Part shown: positions 1 through 13,500 of the stretch, piece after piece
How positions within the stretch are numbered: position 1 is the stretch's first letter
Layout: each line of letters starts with the position of its first letter
Assembly (NCBI RefSeq): GCF_949628215.1
Contig: NC_134279.1
Span: 15,274,041 to 15,338,040, forward strand
Origin: Phalacrocorax aristotelis
Taxonomy: Eukaryota; Chordata; Aves; Suliformes; Phalacrocoracidae
DNA: 64,000 nucleotides
Reading direction: 5' to 3'
Notes under the pieces: model-generated
What the model was told of the DNA's origin: nothing
What the model saw: the letters and a program-made list of their open reading frames with translations, nothing else
The model's database searches: none
Made by a program: the position numbers and the translations under genes

Positions 1-1393
1 TGCAACGTTTCATTATTTACAGTACCGTTCCCTTTGTCCCTGGGCGCTACCAAAGTGCAAGCCATTCCAAACAGGAAAGCTAAATGATGGTAACTCACCA
101 GCAAATATGACTGTGCCTTATGCTCATACTGTCCTGCCTCTTCCCTGGTACTGAATGCAGAGAGGTCTGCTGCTCTCCCTGGTCACCTGGAACAACTTGG
201 GAAGGTGAAACTTTGGTCACAAAGGCTTGTCTGTTGGTCTGTTCAAGGTGATGCAGTAACAGGGATCTGCAGCCTTTCCAGCTGGACTTCACTTGGAATT
301 CAGGGTTTCTGACTGTAACAAGACACCTTTGTACACAGCACTGTCAAGTTTACATTTCAATTTTTGATGTAAGTACTCGTTTACTTCCAATTCTTTTTAT
401 TGCTTCTTCTCATTAGTTTATGTAAGCTTTAAGCCATTTGCCTGTTTTGAGGCTAGATCTTCCTGGCTTAACTATCTTAGAAGAGCCAGTACCTCTAGAA
501 TTACCACAGAGTTGCTACTGGATACTGAAATTGGAGGTGTCATCTCCTAGAATTGCATTTAAAGGTCTTTACAGAATACTGCAACTTCTCTTATGCATTT
601 CCACTGACGTCTACATCTCAAAGTAGGACAAATTACACTGGTTACTTCAGGGATGACCTCTCAACAGGAACTTGCCTTTTGGCGGGCGGGTAGTTACTAC
701 AAATTTTATTGAAGACTGTTCTAGTGGCTAAACTCAGGTCAAGAATCTTTTCAGCCCTCTAACAAGTGTATTAGCTACTCTGATAGACAGGTTTCAGGCC
801 GAGTACCTGCAATTTCCACTGCTGCCAGCAGTCCCTTGGGAGATGGGCAGTGAACTCTGCTCCAGTTACCTCAGTGTGCAACGGGGATGTTGTTACCTTC
901 TAAAACTTGAGACGCTTTGTGTTACAAAGCCCTTGCACAATTACGAAATGTTTAAGACTACGTTCCTGAAAGTAAGTTATATTAAATGGCACTCGAGTCC
1001 TCCAGAAAACGTGTAGCAGGGCTGTTGCGTGAGGCTCAGCAGTACTAACTGCTGCGCTTTCCCCTCACCCCATGCCTGGTTCACAGTTCAATAATAAGCC
1101 CCTGCAACAGCTGCCTCAAATGATTCTGAAATTACAACTTCTCAAAAATGGGATGACTGCAGCTCTGGCAGGTTTCCTCCTGTAAGTCATGCTTTTATTC
1201 CATGTTTTCACAGGCTTTTCTGTATCACTATTGACAGAAAGCTCCCAAAAGCTTTACAGTTGCAGAATGTAACATTTTCACAAAGAAAATGCATTGTTTT
1301 TATTTTTTAACCCACCATACAAAACATGGAGTTTAAAAGCTCTGCAGTGCCTCCTTACTATCATTCCTCTGGAAATTGGAGAGGCAGCAGAGC
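1..1393 (-). other. KLHL8 3' UTR and downstream flank
   Basis: No coding signal on either strand. Minus-strand AATAAA hexamers (seen as TTTATT on +) occur near 1193, 1298, 704 and 393 and are candidate KLHL8 cleavage signals. Which one is used cannot be told from sequence alone. Confidence 0.5.
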
Positions 1394-1517
1394 TCACATG
1401 CAGTCAACAACGTTGCTGGATCCTTGGCCCACGTCCCGGATCTGACTGCTGAGACAAGAGCACACAGCCACGCCTGCCCCTGCCCTGCAGTGTGACACGG
1501 AGCCAACAAGTTCCCAC
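1394..1517 (-). other. KLHL8: KLHL8 exon 10: C-terminus and stop
   Basis: This short terminal coding exon is easily missed. After CTTTAG it reads WELVGSVSHCRAGAGVAVC and ends NVVDCM followed by TGA at 1396-1394. It closes the last Kelch blade and fixes the gene's 3' coding end. Confidence 0.95.
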
Positions 1518-4500
1518 CTAAAGAGATGGCAGGGAAAAAAAAGTAAGTTCTTGTCCTTTGTAAGCAACTTGAAAGTATTTCTTTTCTGTTTCTGAAATTC
1601 TATTATACAGCCTGTTTATTCTGCACAAAAATACACCCTGCTAGTTTATTCTTATTACTTCCCTGGTAATTTAGTGCAAAATCAGATTGAAACGAACAGA
1701 AGAGTGTAGTTTCTTATTGAATGAAGGAAAGAAGACAAGGGATGGAGAGGAGGAGGAGGTGCTTCAATATTTACAAGAACCTAGTGGCATAAGCAGCACT
1801 GCTGCATTGCTAGTCATGGATATTGCTCAATTATTACCAGGAAACAACAGAAAAACTCCTGCTGCACGCTATTTCTATTATGCTGTGTTTTCATATAGGC
1901 AGATTTCATTGTCTTATTAGGCCAAATAAAAAATGTACATTACCTATTCACTACGGGATCAAATGCTTCCACTGTATTCAGGTACGCGTTGCCATTATGA
2001 CCTCCAACTGCAAAAATTTTACCCATCAGTGTCGCTATACCAACGCCACCCCTTGGAGTTGTAAGCTCTGCTACATACTCCCATTTGTTACTGCGTGGGT
2101 CAAACCGCTCCACCGAGCTCAGTGGAGAGTTGTCATCAAAGCCACCTGCAAAGAGTCATCACATGATCAGTTTTTAGCCACTTCTAGTGGTGGTGATATC
2201 CAGGACTGGCACTATCAGGCTGTTCTCAGCATTCAGTGGGCTAGTGTCCAGCTCTATTTCTTTATGTGACTTTTACAAGCTCCTTGAAATTAATCTCACA
2301 ACTCTCCCTCCAGTCACCATACAAGCATCACCAAGAGTGACAGTCGGGTTCTGTTCAAGTTGCAAGGAGAGCTACTTCTATTGTGTTTTTCATTTTAACG
2401 ATGTGTAAGATTAATTTAAGGAAAAAAAAAGAGTTTCTAATTTGGAATAGAAAAAAAAAAACCTAAGACCAGTAAAAGGGTGGTCCTGATCTTATTTTGA
2501 CTTAAGCAAAGTCTTGTGGTATTTTCAAATGACAGCATTGCTGAATACATGAGTAGGAAAAAAAAAAACCTCAGGTAAGACTTTGGTGGTGCATTTCGCT
2601 TGCTGGGGTGTAGCTGTCAGAGGGGCATTTTACTCAAAACCTTTTTAATCCCTTAGGATAATACAGAAGGCAGAGCTCTGCACCTGTCATCACGGCATAC
2701 CTACCTGGCATCTTCCTCTCTCAGGAGAGCAGGTGAATGCAAGGTAGAGCAGAACAAGACCGGCCTAGGACAACAGGCTGTGGAATAAGTGTAATCACTG
2801 TGCAAAAAAGCTACTGTTGTCTACGCAGAACTAGTCTAAACAGAACTAGTGCGCTTTGACAGTGCGTGAATGTAAGAATCATTTTCCTAAAATGAAACTC
2901 AAGATTAGTGGATCCTGAGAGGATTTTCTATATAGACGTGCTGTCCTGGACAGTATATATAGCCCTCCTGAAATGTGGGTTAGGAACTGCTTTTGATTTC
3001 CTCGCTAACATACCTTTGTTTAAGCGTGCCCTGGTTGTGCTTGCTTTCTTCTCCTGCCCAAGAACACAAAGTACAGGTCAGATCTATCTGTTCCCGTTCC
3101 TCTAGCAACAACAGCCTCTTCCAAATGCCAGTACTTGGCAGAAACAGCACTACAAAATGCTACATCCCTACTCACCGACAACATACAAGCAGCCGTGGAG
3201 CTCACTGACACCGTTGCCAGCTCTTCGCTGACCCATCTCTTTCACTTCTATCCACTTATCCAAATGGGGATCGTATTTCTCCACACTGGAAAGAGATGCT
3301 ACACCATCATTGCCACCCACAGCGTAAACATGGTTCTGGAAAACAGTTGTATAGAGAAAGATTATTGTATTTGCTCAGGTTTTCATAAGCAATGCTAAAA
3401 TTATAGGAAAACATGGGATATCCATACAGTCCTAATTAAGTCTGCTGTTGGAATTCTTAAATAAAAGTAAATAATTATTGAACAACTCGTAAACATTATC
3501 CTCAAAGAAGTGAAAAAGTTACGTAGTGTTGCAGATACTTTGCAGAGTAAGCATGGCAACAGGGGTATTAAAGTGCAGATGCATTCAGTACCCTTAAACA
3601 TAGTAACTATGACAAACCAGTCTACTGAATGAGACAGGAAGCATTAGCCTGATGTTATTAGAAGGGTCCTGGTACTTGCTCCCAGTACCTCAAATACTGT
3701 TGAAACAGGGAGCAGAGTTCAATTTGATATTACTATTACTATATGATAAGTATCCTAAATATCCTCACCTTTTGCACAGTTCCATAGGATTTTGATGACT
3801 GGAGGCGCTCAGACCCACCAGCTGCATTTTGTTTAAAATCTTGTGTTCTGCCTTGTAAAATCAGATTTGAAAAGCCGGTTGGTTCCTCAGTTGGCCCTGA
3901 CTTGGGAGGAAACAGTCACTTACCACAAGGGCTACGGAGCCGACTCCTCCTCTGGGAGTGTTCATTGGAGCAACTGCACTCCATCGATCAGAATCAATGT
4001 CGTATCTTTCCACATCGCTGAAGCAAGTGTTGTCATCTAAACCTCCTATTGCATAAATGGGGCCACCAAGGGAGGCAAGAGCGATTCCTCTCCTAAGGAA
4101 ACCACAGGATCAATACTTCAGTGCAAATCCTTAAGGAAAGGGAATGGAAGAGACACATCAAGTGCAGTGTTACCTGACTGGCACCTTTTTCAAACTATGA
4201 GGGGGAAAAAAGTAATGAAAATTTTAAAAGTGAAGTTCATAATAAATAATGACCAGTAACTGTGGCTGGCCCTCTCCACACCTCTGCCAGTCTTGCAGCT
4301 TTATCCTGAAAGTGTTTTGTATGTTTGTAGCTTCTCATTAGAGGGGCTCTAGAGTTTCATCTTAACTTCATCTCAGCTTTCCCAGGCACCTGCATGTTAT
4401 TGTGTGATCCATGAACAGGACTGTTGCAGCTAGAATGTTCTTAGACTGAAAAAATACAACGCTCCTGTTTAAAAAACCAATTAAAAAAAAAAGGCAGGGG

Positions 4501-7500
4501 GGCATGGAATACTGTTTTGACTGAATGTCACCTAAGGCCCAAGTCCTCTACTTACATGCTTGGATATATGAGATTTTCTTAGTTGTTTGATTTCTCTCAG
4601 TACTGAATTTTACACCTCCTAGCCTGTTTTATTGAATCTGATTAAGAATGAAAACCTGCTGGTTTTAACTTTGTTGGTACAGCTGCTGCCACAATTTGGA
4701 AATTATTTTTTTGGGGAGTGATATTAATATACATTAAAAGGCAAACCTGTGATGGATATTAGATGACTGAACTCTAGCAAGATTTTAATTGCAATTTCTT
4801 CCATTCTGTTATTTTCTATTAAGCCTGTGTTAAAATAGTTGTCAGACTTTTTTTTTTCCCTACTGAATCTACAATATGAGAGTACAAACGGTACTACAAA
4901 TTAAAAGTATGGTCTACAATGTAAGCATTAAGTTTCTGCTTTAACTACCAAGACAGATGATTTATCATTTCACTGAGAACATTCTTGTCTCATTACACAG
5001 AGAGCAGGCCCACAGATACCTGGGCAGGAATGATGGAGGCACAATCTTTCTACAGAATAAACATTGTGGTGATATCCTGGGCTCATCTTAAATTGCCTCA
5101 GCAGGTAACGTAGTCACCATCAATGGTAGCAGGGTTGTTTGGTTTTTTTAACCAAGTATTCCGACACCACCTCTGTGGATGGGAGTAGTGGAACATAGCC
5201 AAGGCATAGCAGCGTTTTCATTTACCAAGGTACTGAGTAAGAAATGTCACAGAAACCTAGGGGCGATGTTTGCCGATATGTCCTGGGGTGGTGGCAGGAG
5301 GGAGGAAAAGGAGCAAGAAGCCATTCTTAGGAGTCTGGGTCGTCTTTGATTAGGTCACAGCTACACAGAGCTTTAGGACTTAGCCATGCTCAATATTTTC
5401 CTCTTGCTTGTACATGATGCTTTTAGAAACAAATAACAAAACAGAATGTAGAATTAAGGAGGTTGATTTAAATGACAGCAGAAACAAAAAATTCTAGTTC
5501 TGTGAGTCTAGTAGCTCCTTAAAAGAATCTTACATGTCAAAAGGCAAGAAAAATCCTCGGTCTGACTTTTAGTGTTTTAGTGCTTCTGGCCTTTTGTGGC
5601 AAAAACATAAGCAGCTATTGGTTTTCTGGGCATGAAGTATTTATCTGTGCATGTTATGCTGCTCACTCTTCAAAAAAGAGCAAAACAACCCACAGAGCCA
5701 GTTAATCAGTTTCAAGTTCTTTACTGGGCATAGCAGAAAGGCCCTAGATATCAGAATGTAAGCACAGCTGGAGTAGAAGAGCGCTCTGCTCCAGAAGCCA
5801 GCCTCCTCTTTCCGCCCCCCCAACCCCCCACCCCCCCCCCACCCCCCCCACCCCCGAAAAAAAGAAAAGGGTAATAGAGTGACAAAAGAAAGCCAAAGTG
5901 TAAACATAACCAATGTTACCAGCCAGGGCCTCTCCCTAGAGAGAGGGATTGTGCAGTTTGGCACTGAAATACTAACAGTATGTTATGCACAACTTTGCCT
6001 TTGTGCAAGTATGTGATGTATGCAACTATGTGATGCAGATTTGTATTTTACTTTAAGCTAGTAAATAAAGCCCTAAAATAAGAAAAAAAAAATCCTAAAA
6101 GTTGCACAGTTTTGAAACCCAAATAAAGGCAGGACAGATGATTTTTTTCAGTATGAGCAAGAAATGATATATCACAGACTAGGACTTAAATTTTGAATCA
6201 CAGGACATGTACCTCTTTGTGTTCATTGATGCCTTCATCATCCACTTGTTTGTGAGGGGATCAAATACTTCCATGCTTCCTAAGTGTTCATTTCCATCAT
6301 GTCCACCTACTGCGTAGACTTTACCTGAAACACACACACATCTTTCAATACAGAGATTGCTTGGCAACACTTCAGTTTTCATTTATGTGATGTCCCTGCC
6401 TGTGTGGAGACAAAAATATCAAAGGTTAAAGTTTTCAATATCAGGATTTTAATAAATATGGACTTTATATTTTAATATGCTGTACTCAACCAGAAATCTG
6501 TTCTAATGTGGACTTTTATAGAAAGCTTGAGATACGTAGAAAAAAAAATCTTCCCATAACTTGAGTACTGCAGGTCAGATCAGTTTTGGACATTTGTATC
6601 AGTCTCTCCAGATTTTCTATGGGGGGAGAAAAAAAATCTCTGTTCTGCTGCAGCAATGCGGGGACTACTGTGTACAAGAAGTTGCATCATGGGTGCTAAG
6701 TTGCTCTGGACTGCACGGACCTGGTGTCAGAAGATAGAGACCCAAAAATAAAGGTAGGTCTGCTCTCGGAAGAGTTATGGTCTCAGTGACTTGCCTGTAT
6801 AGATTCAATATGAGGGGAGGTAGCATGAGTACTAGCAAATTCTCAGTGACTCTGCTGTGTAAGGCCATTTCTTTATAAATGGATTAAAAAAAATTAAATC
6901 ACCTATTAAAGCAAGAGGCTATATATAGTTCACAGAATCATAGAATGGTTTAGGTTGGAAGGGACCTTTATAGGCCATCTAGTCCAACCCCTCTGCAGTG
7001 AGCAGGGACATCTTCACCTAGATCAGGTTGCTCAGAGCCACGTCCAACCTGACCTTCAATATTTCCAGGGCTGGGGCATCTACCACGTCTCTGGGCAACC
7101 TGTTCCAGTGTTTCATCACCCTCATTGTAAAAAATCCCTTCCTTGTATCTAGTCTAAGCCTACCCTCCTTCAGTTCAAAATTATTATCCCTTGTCCTGTC
7201 TCAACAGGCCCTACTAAAAAGTCTGTCCCCATATTTCTTATAAGTCCCCTTTATGTACTGAAAGGCTGCTATAAGGTCTCCCCAGAGCCTTCTCCAAGCT
7301 GAACAACCCCAACTCTCTGTTTGCAGTAATGTCTTTTCAGTAACCATGCTCTCAGATTTTTTCAGAATCAAAAACCCTTTCACAGGGAAGAAGCTTTACT
7401 AAATTGAAGAATATACAGCAGTTAAGCCACTGCAAGACAGATTTATTTAGTAAAAGTACCAATTCCAGCAAAAGCAGCAAACAAGTGCCTTCTGAATAGG

Positions 7501-10500
7501 GTTGCTTGAATAGGGTTACTGACCTCCCACAGAGATCACACCCACATGCCGCCTTCTGCTGTTCATTTCAGGGCCAAAGAACCAGTTGTTCTTACTGATG
7601 GAGTAACATTCAATGCTGCGAAATGGGTCACCTGATCCACCTCTACCACCGACACAGAACAGCACACCTGAAGAAGACAAAACATGTTTCCAGAACACTA
7701 GCAGGAAGATGGGAGATAAAGTTGCATAGCAGAGTGAACTGAAAATTATGTAGTTCAGGAGAAGTTGTATTTCACTTCGGCCTCAAGGGGCCCCCCCTTT
7801 CACAAGGGGCACAGTCATTGCCCTGTATAACTGGATGCTGGATTTTGGCCTTTGCTTGGCATGCTGCTATGGCGATTAACCATCTATGCTTTTGCAAAAA
7901 CATATGTAAAATATGCTTTGCTTTTTGTGATTTTGCTTAGGGAGATGCACAGATTGTTTGCTAAATGTAACAATGTAAAAATTAGGATTTGCAGTCTGAT
8001 ATTCATCACTTACTTTTGGTGTAGGTTAGCCAAAGAGTTTAAAAGTTAGCTCAACCTTCTCACATCAAAAGGTAAGTGTCCACTGTTTTCAGTATAGCTT
8101 TGAGCATACTGCCTGGTCATAACATACTTAACAGTTCTAGTTTTAGTACAGATAGAGCCAATCAGGATAAATGCTTTAAAGAAAGAAAATGACTGCTAAA
8201 GTTCTGCTAGAAAAATGCAGACCATCACCTAATTACTAGAGAGGTACACAATGGCTTCCCCAATTTTGCATGAAGTCGTTAACAAACATTTATACCAAGC
8301 TATCTAACCCTGCACAGATGCGCCACCTTTTCTCCACGCCACTGCCTACTGGATAATCAGACACACATTTAATTACCAGCAGTCTGCTTCCTTGGTGTTG
8401 TGCGAATGGAGTACTCAAAGTCTGGCACTGCCCTGCTGCTCAGGTGAAGGTGGTAGTTTCTTGCTTCATCCAGCAAATCCCTACATTTTAGATTCTGCTT
8501 GACAATCTCTTCCTTTGCCACAACACCCATAAGGAAACAAATGGGCAAGAGAGGCAGCCGTACCTGACAGAAATGAACACAGTTGGAGTAACGGCCTGAA
8601 CTGAGTCTCACGATTTACAGAGATGCACGCATAACAGATGGCAGCTTCTGAGCCAGCTGCCAGCTCCATGCTCTTCACTAAAAAAAGCTATTTTTTTTTC
8701 CAGAATAACAGCAATATGAACAGTTCTTTTTTGTAACAAATGTTTGCTACAACCATTTGCATTTAAGCAGCAGTGGAGAACTGTCTCTTGGCCCAGGCTG
8801 AGCAGAAGTAGTGCCGCTGCCTGTACTGCACCTGTGCCTGCCCAGTGTGAAGCAGGCGGCATCTGTGGCTTTACCAGGATAGCCTGTGTCAGGTTAGTCT
8901 GCTGAGGGTATGAATTTTCAGCCCATTGCTATGCCAGCATAAGAAGGCTTTTGCTAGAATGGTTCATTTTCTTTGGCTGGCAGGTCAAGAAGGAACCACT
9001 GTCAGCATGAGCTAAGTGTCTATTGAGGAGGTATTGCTAGTGCAGTAACACCTTTCTCTAGCATGGATATGACAGACTAGAGGATTAAAAAGAAGAAAAA
9101 AAGGTTGAGAGCTAATTGTTTCCTTCCCCAAATCCTCCTGCAGTTCCCCAGAAGAGAGCTGGTGACCAGGCTGAGGAATGGAAGGCTTTTTCTGGGTGAG
9201 GCCCAGGTGGTTGCTGCCCAGAGCAATCTCCAGTGAAAGGTCAGATCTGAAATAAGGTACTCCTCCCCAGAGTCATTTATTTCAGCAAACCTTTCATTTG
9301 TCTTTGAGAGAAACAGTGAGGAATATGAAGTACAATCATGTGCAAAGGTGGGACAGGTGTTAGCAGGGGGTGGAACTGAAGTAAACCACCATCTGACTTC
9401 CTAAGGTTTGGAGTCTGCTGTCAAGCACCGCCCAGCTCAGCAGCAATGGTGTGGTCCAGTATCGCCAGTGCTTCTCAGAGCAGCAGGATGGTGCTGTTAT
9501 ATGGCTGACAGGTGTCCCTGTCTTTAAGCAAGTGTCTCTACCAGTTCGTCCACGCACTTGCTTCCAGTCCCACTTCTGCCTTTACTTTGGCCTGGCTTAT
9601 TTTAAGCTGATGAAAAGCCCCACTGTAGCCCTGCTAACAGACTTGTGAGGTTAGTGGTGTGGAAGGAACTCAAGGCTGACAAATTCAGAACCTCATTATA
9701 ACAGTGAAACCCATAAAAGGCTGATTACGATGTGGGTAATAACTGTCAAGAAGCCCAGTCATGTTTTCTGCTAGCAATAATGTCCACATCAGTTGATGGT
9801 TCCATATACTGTGACAAATATTTACAGGAAGGGGGTTTACTTTTTAATTGCTTCATTCTAGACTCCAGCTTCCCTAAATAGAATAAAGCTGTTAATATCA
9901 TGTGCTAGCACAACTGGGCAACAAAAATAAATTTTTTTTAATCTCAAATTATCTTGCCTGTAAATCTAATTATAGTGTACTAAAGGTTTTTTGTACCAAA
10001 AAACCTCATGCTAGTCTAGACGAAACCAAAGGCTTTTTGGAAGACAGTTAATAAACAGTTGTGATCTTTTACCAGGAAATGTGAAAAAATGATGCATGAA
10101 GACAACAGCAGCAGCATGTTAGTGGATCTCTCATTACGCACATGATGCCAACATTAGCAGTTCTGCCAAATGTAAAATACTCAAGTTGGAGTTCAGTGAC
10201 AACTGAAACAGCACATTTGATCCTATCTGCTAAGATACATAGGGCATTTTGCAGCACATGGCAGGTACCTCCCTCCTCCCCAGCACCAGTTCTCCATGCC
10301 TGTCCAAATACTGTATTTTAAACTCCCATAATCAGCACATATGGAGCTTGAGTAACTGAAGTACCTAACGCTTTGACAGGAGGAGGATGAGTGTTTAAAT
10401 AAGTTCAGCTGAGTGACCTTTTGATACCTATTTGTGTTTCTTTCAGAAGCAGTGGACTCACATCAAGTCTAGACAATTAAACTGCAAACTCCTTTCAGAT

Positions 10501-13500
10501 ACTACAGGTAACAAGCAGTGCTAGTCTAGTGAGCATTAAGGAGTCTAGCATATGTTTCCTAGCCTGCCTGTAGGTCTAACACATCCTGGTCTTCTGTTAA
10601 TTAAATATATGGAATATTCTGTAAGTAGCACAACTTGATGTGACACATCTCCATTACAGTTTTACTTTCCTAGCCATGTAAAAAACCCCCTCCACAGCTT
10701 TGCTCTCCTTTCTTAAGCACAAATACTTACCAGCAAGGGAATTGAGCATTTCAAGTTGTAATAATATCAAACCAAGTGAAGTGGTGGCTTTATGTTCTCC
10801 ACTGTGTGTAAATCTAGGAAGTTTCTGCTCTAACACACATGCAGCTTTTTGTTGGCTCCCCACCCCCCCAATAAGGAGCATAAAGTGAGTACTTTTCTCT
10901 CTACAGAAACTGGAGAATATGCCTTCTTCCTGATAGTCAAGAGATCTGACCTGCTTCCACTGTCAACTCACAATTGTGACTACCAGATAAGACACCAAGT
11001 GCTACGAACATTTTTCATCCTGAGATCTACCTAAGTACAAACAGTTGATTATACAACTAAACCAGTGATGAGACAGGCACCTGGCGCCTCGGTCTGCCCT
11101 ACCTGTGCAAGTATTTCATCCAGCCAGGTAGCATGATGCTGTGGATTGGCTAGCAGCCACTTGATAGCAGCATTGTAAACTTGCTTCTCATTTTCAATAT
11201 TCAGGTCATTGGAGGACAGAAGTTTATGGAGGTGCTGTGGTGACACACTCACAAAGTCTTCGCACTCCACCACTTCTGTAAAATGTTCGCAAGCATACTG
11301 ATCGGCCATGTCCATCAAATCAATGCGGTTGTGACTCTCTGCAAATGCCCTGACTGCCAGGCAGTTGGAGGGATGGAAGTGCAGCTTCATGTATTCACAG
11401 CACGCCTTTGCTACCAGTTCCACCTGAAGAATGCAAGCAGCATACAAGAGAGGCTGGACGTTATCCACTGTCAGAGTAAGCCGGGAGGAGTACACAAACT
11501 TCACGAGGTCTTCTATTGCATCACCATCGAAGTCCCTGATCTCAATTAATGTCTGCTTGGCTTCAGCCATTTCCGAAAGAAACATGGCTCTGAAGTAAGG
11601 TATAACACAAGCTAGCACCAGTTTGTGGCAGGAGATAAGCTTTGAACCAACCTGAAAAAAGGAACAAAAAAAACCAGCCATCTTTTACTGGAATGTCAGT
11701 TTCAGCTATGAAATAATGGACAGTTAAGCTGAAATAAGAATTCTGAACTTGATATGCATTGAGCTACTGTATTTTGTTCAAACAAATTAACTCCATTTGC
11801 CCTGTACTTCTGACATTAGTCAATGTATCCCAAACAGACCTGAGTTGTAACTTGGCCGCCAGAGTAGGGCAAGGCCATAACACAAGGAAGCAATAGCACC
11901 GATGCACTGAACTAGCTTTTCTTTTGAGAGCCATGCCCTATTTTTTTAAAATGAAACATCCTTTCATAAGGATACCTAGAAGGGTATCTAGAAGGTTCAT
12001 AGGAACCTTCTAGATGCATCTTGGAGAAAGGAGGAGACTGCTAGGCATTTGTTTGGTTTATGTGTATGCAGAGACTTTAAAGTGTGTGTGGGGGAATTAT
12101 AAAGTGACATTTTTAGACTACTTAATTTAAACCTCTGGACTTTTACTGCTGTTTATAGGAACAAATTCATGTAAAAATGCAGTAATAACAACTACTGCAG
12201 GGATTATTAGAAGTTACCAATCACTTCAAGATTTTTAAAAGCTGTTTAGCCACAAAAGCCAGAGTATTCCCCATAAAAACAATGCAAAGTAAGCTTTTTC
12301 ACTTACAAAATTCTAGAATTCAGTTATATTTAAAAGAGAATGTAAATACTGAAGGTAATAAACAATCCACTACTTGTTTGTATTACAGGAGTGCTTTCTT
12401 ACAGCCTTGGTCATTCTGCAGTCTGGACTAACATAAAGGGATGGCTGACTTAAGCAACCAGTTTCCCTGACAGACTTGAATTACATGTTCATTTTCAGAT
12501 GAAGGTGTTACAGTCAGCTGTCTTGCAATTTTAAAAAAAAAGGATATTATTATAAAAGATAATTTGGAGGTTTTTCTAGCTCTGATTCAATACACAATTG
12601 TTCTAGCCTTTTTAAAAGTATGTATTATCAACACAAGTGTAACCTGCCTGGTGAGCTGCAAGCTGAGTACAGAAAGCAAACACACATAAAAGAGTACACA
12701 GATTAAAAGAGAGGAAAAGATGGATGGCTTAGTGTGAGTTAATTAGATCACTCCAAAAGGGACAATTCGGAGACCTACCAAATGAACAAAAAAACCAAAC
12801 CAACAGGAGAAAAGCAGGTGGTATGCATCTGCCACTTTCTGTCTTCTGACAGGAAACTGTAGGTATCCCATTAGCAGTACAATAGGTGAATTCCAGATTT
12901 TAACTCTTTGGAACAGAGGAAGTCTCCCTCTGTGCTCGCACGGTTTACCACTGTTATGGTGTCAGCACTCCAACTAATTATAGTACTCATGCAAAAAGAT
13001 GCTTCCAGCTGGTCTGCTATATCATGGAAAGCTAGGCCATTCTCACCTTAGGAGATTTTTTATTCTGCCCATCATCCCACTCTCTAACTAGATCTTTCTT
13101 TTGAATTAAGTGTCTTCACTATTTTAGCCAAGTCTGCTTCATTTTAAATATCTTGCATGCTCTTGGTATTTTGAAATCAGAGTTCCCCTCCTGTTATTAA
13201 TTATCATATTTTAAGAGCCAGCAGTTAAATCAATAATTCATCTGACAACAGCAATGCCAGAATTGCTCACCATCAGAGGTCATGCACAAAAGCAGAAAGT
13301 TCAGTAGAGAAGTAATTATTCTAAAACATGAGAAATGCCTGAGCTCTAAAGAAAGAAAAAGAAAGTCCTCCAGAAGATTCAGTTCAAGATACAGTTACCA
13401 GTTTCTTGAAAATCACTGATTTAGGAAGCTTTATGGTAAGATGTACGTAGGTTGCTCTAGCCTCTATAGATTATATTCTCTAGTTGAGGACTGGAAGCCA

